Positions 5,612 to 6,341 of a DNA stretch of 6,341 bases are shown piece after piece. A program made the translations under genes and the position numbers. The stretch is from Lysobacterales bacterium (GTDB lineage Bacteria; Pseudomonadota; Gammaproteobacteria; Xanthomonadales; Rhodanobacteraceae): positions 1-6,341 of the forward strand of contig JAAFHE010000246.1 of the NCBI GenBank assembly GCA_013298265.1. The letters run 5' to 3'. Numbering within the stretch: position 1 is the stretch's first letter; each line of letters opens with the position of its first letter. The notes beneath the pieces were generated by a model that was not told where the DNA came from, made no database searches, and was given only the letters and a program-made list of their open reading frames with translations.

Positions 5612-6341
5612 AGGCCCACCTCACGCTGGGAATCGCGGAAAGCTGGATCAGCACGCGGTCGAGCGCCACGCCGATCACGCCGATCACCATCATTCCGGAG
5701 ACGAGCAAGTCCATGCGCAAGCCATTGCGCGCGTCCCAGATAGCGAAGCCCAGGCCGTCGCGGCCGGCGATCATCTCGGCAGCCACCACGACGAGCCAGG
5801 CGAGGCCGGCCGTCACGCGCAGCGCCGTGATGACCTGTGGTGCGATCGCCGGCAGCACGACGTTGCTCAGCAGTTCGCGCTGACTGAAACCGTGATCGCG
5901 CCCGACCATGAAATAGATCGACGGGATGCCGGCGACTGCCGCGGTCGTCGCGAGCACGAGCGGAAAGAAGGTCGTCATGAAGATCAGAAACACGGCCGGA
6001 GCGTCGCCGATACCGAACCAGAGAATCGCGAAGGGAATCCACGCCAGCGGCGACAGGCTGCGGAAAAAGTTCACCAGCGGCAGCAGCGCCACGCGCACCC
6101 GGGGCTGCACGCCCAGCCAGAGCCCCAGCGGAACACCGATGACGGCGGCGATCGTGAAGCCGATGCCGACCCGGTACAACGAGGCGATGAGGTCGGTCAG
6201 CAGGCGCCCTGTGCGCACCTCCTCGCCGAAGCCTTTGGCCACGGCGAGGGGCGAGGGGAAGGTGGCCGGTGGAAACAGGCCGAGCACGGCGACGAGCGAC
6301 CAGACCGCCACGATCAGCGCTACGACGCCGGCGGTGAGCCA
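5601..6341 (-). CDS. ABC transporter permease, SsuC/TauC/NrtB type, 5' end outside window
   Basis: 246 residues are visible. The frame stays open to the window edge, so the true start lies beyond 6341. A GTG at 6309-6311 could be read as a start, but it would cut the first membrane helix (visible residues 3-22), which makes it unlikely. Family members are roughly 250-280 residues, so only a short piece should be missing. Features, in visible numbering, are L-F-P-P-A-T-F-P-S-P (22-31) after helix 1, helices near 55-77, 84-110, 113-137, 170-190 and 211-233, and the cytoplasmic coupling loop. That loop matches the EAA consensus from Gly151 through V-V-L-P (161-164) with exact spacing, although the E-A-A triplet itself is replaced by M-V-G (145-147). 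A-E-M-I-A-G-R-D-G-L-G (188-198) is also typical. It forms the membrane channel with the overlapping downstream ATPase. Confidence 0.93.
   Translation of the reverse strand, partial: WLTAGVVALIVAVWSLVAVLGLFPPATFPSPLAVAKGFGEEVRTGRLLTDLIASLYRVGIGFTIAAVIGVPLGLWLGVQPRVRVALLPLVNFFRSLSPLAWIPFAILWFGIGDAPAVFLIFMTTFFPLVLATTAAVAGIPSIYFMVGRDHGFSQRELLSNVVLPAIAPQVITALRVTAGLAWLVVVAAEMIAGRDGLGFAIWDARNGLRMDLLVSGMMVIGVIGVALDRVLIQLSAIPSVRWAYDR

Noticed and set aside
3668..5743. 691-residue open frame on the plus strand opposite the ABC genes
   Set aside because: The translation is rich in Arg, His, Asp and Gln without family motifs. The minus strand encodes an ATPase with all motifs intact and a clear binding protein across the same region.
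6309..6311. GTG as a possible start of the permease
   Set aside because: The frame continues upstream to the window edge with hydrophobic residues that complete the first membrane helix, so the true start is outside the window.

Overview
The window is GC-rich DNA with tightly packed genes and strong G/C preference at third codon positions. This fits a high-GC Gram-negative bacterium, most likely a proteobacterium; the genus cannot be told from the sequence. It holds five protein-coding genes in two converging units. I see no RNA genes, insertion sequences or CRISPR arrays.

Left unit, plus strand (184-3557). A secreted six-bladed NHL-repeat beta-propeller protein of 336 residues follows a clear ribosome binding site. 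It overlaps by four bases (GTGA) a 788-residue RND/MMPL-family inner-membrane protein with twelve predicted membrane segments. The overlap, and the lack of a good ribosome site for the second gene, imply translational coupling. The likely reading is a dedicated pair: an RND-type lipid or hydrophobic-compound transporter plus a periplasmic propeller partner. The substrate is unknown.

Middle (3558-3787). A 230-base gap separates the converging units. It contains no convincing gene, but it has two hairpin-forming inverted repeats, one with perfect 10-base arms, that could end transcription from one or both sides.

Right unit, minus strand (6341 down to 3788). This is a complete-looking ABC importer of the nitrate/sulfonate/bicarbonate/taurine type. 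In transcription order it has a permease (its first residues lie beyond the window edge), an ATPase with all nucleotide-binding motifs, and a substrate-binding protein. The permease and ATPase genes overlap by 11 bases, and 18 bases with a strong ribosome site separate the ATPase from the binding protein. The binding protein is unusual: it has a Cys-His-x-x-Cys motif at the start of its first lobe and an N-terminal hydrophobic segment without an obvious cleavage site or lipobox. Its ligand cannot be assigned.

The two units face each other and share no obvious pathway, so their adjacency may be incidental. The points most worth follow-up are the NHL-RND pair and the Cys-containing binding protein.
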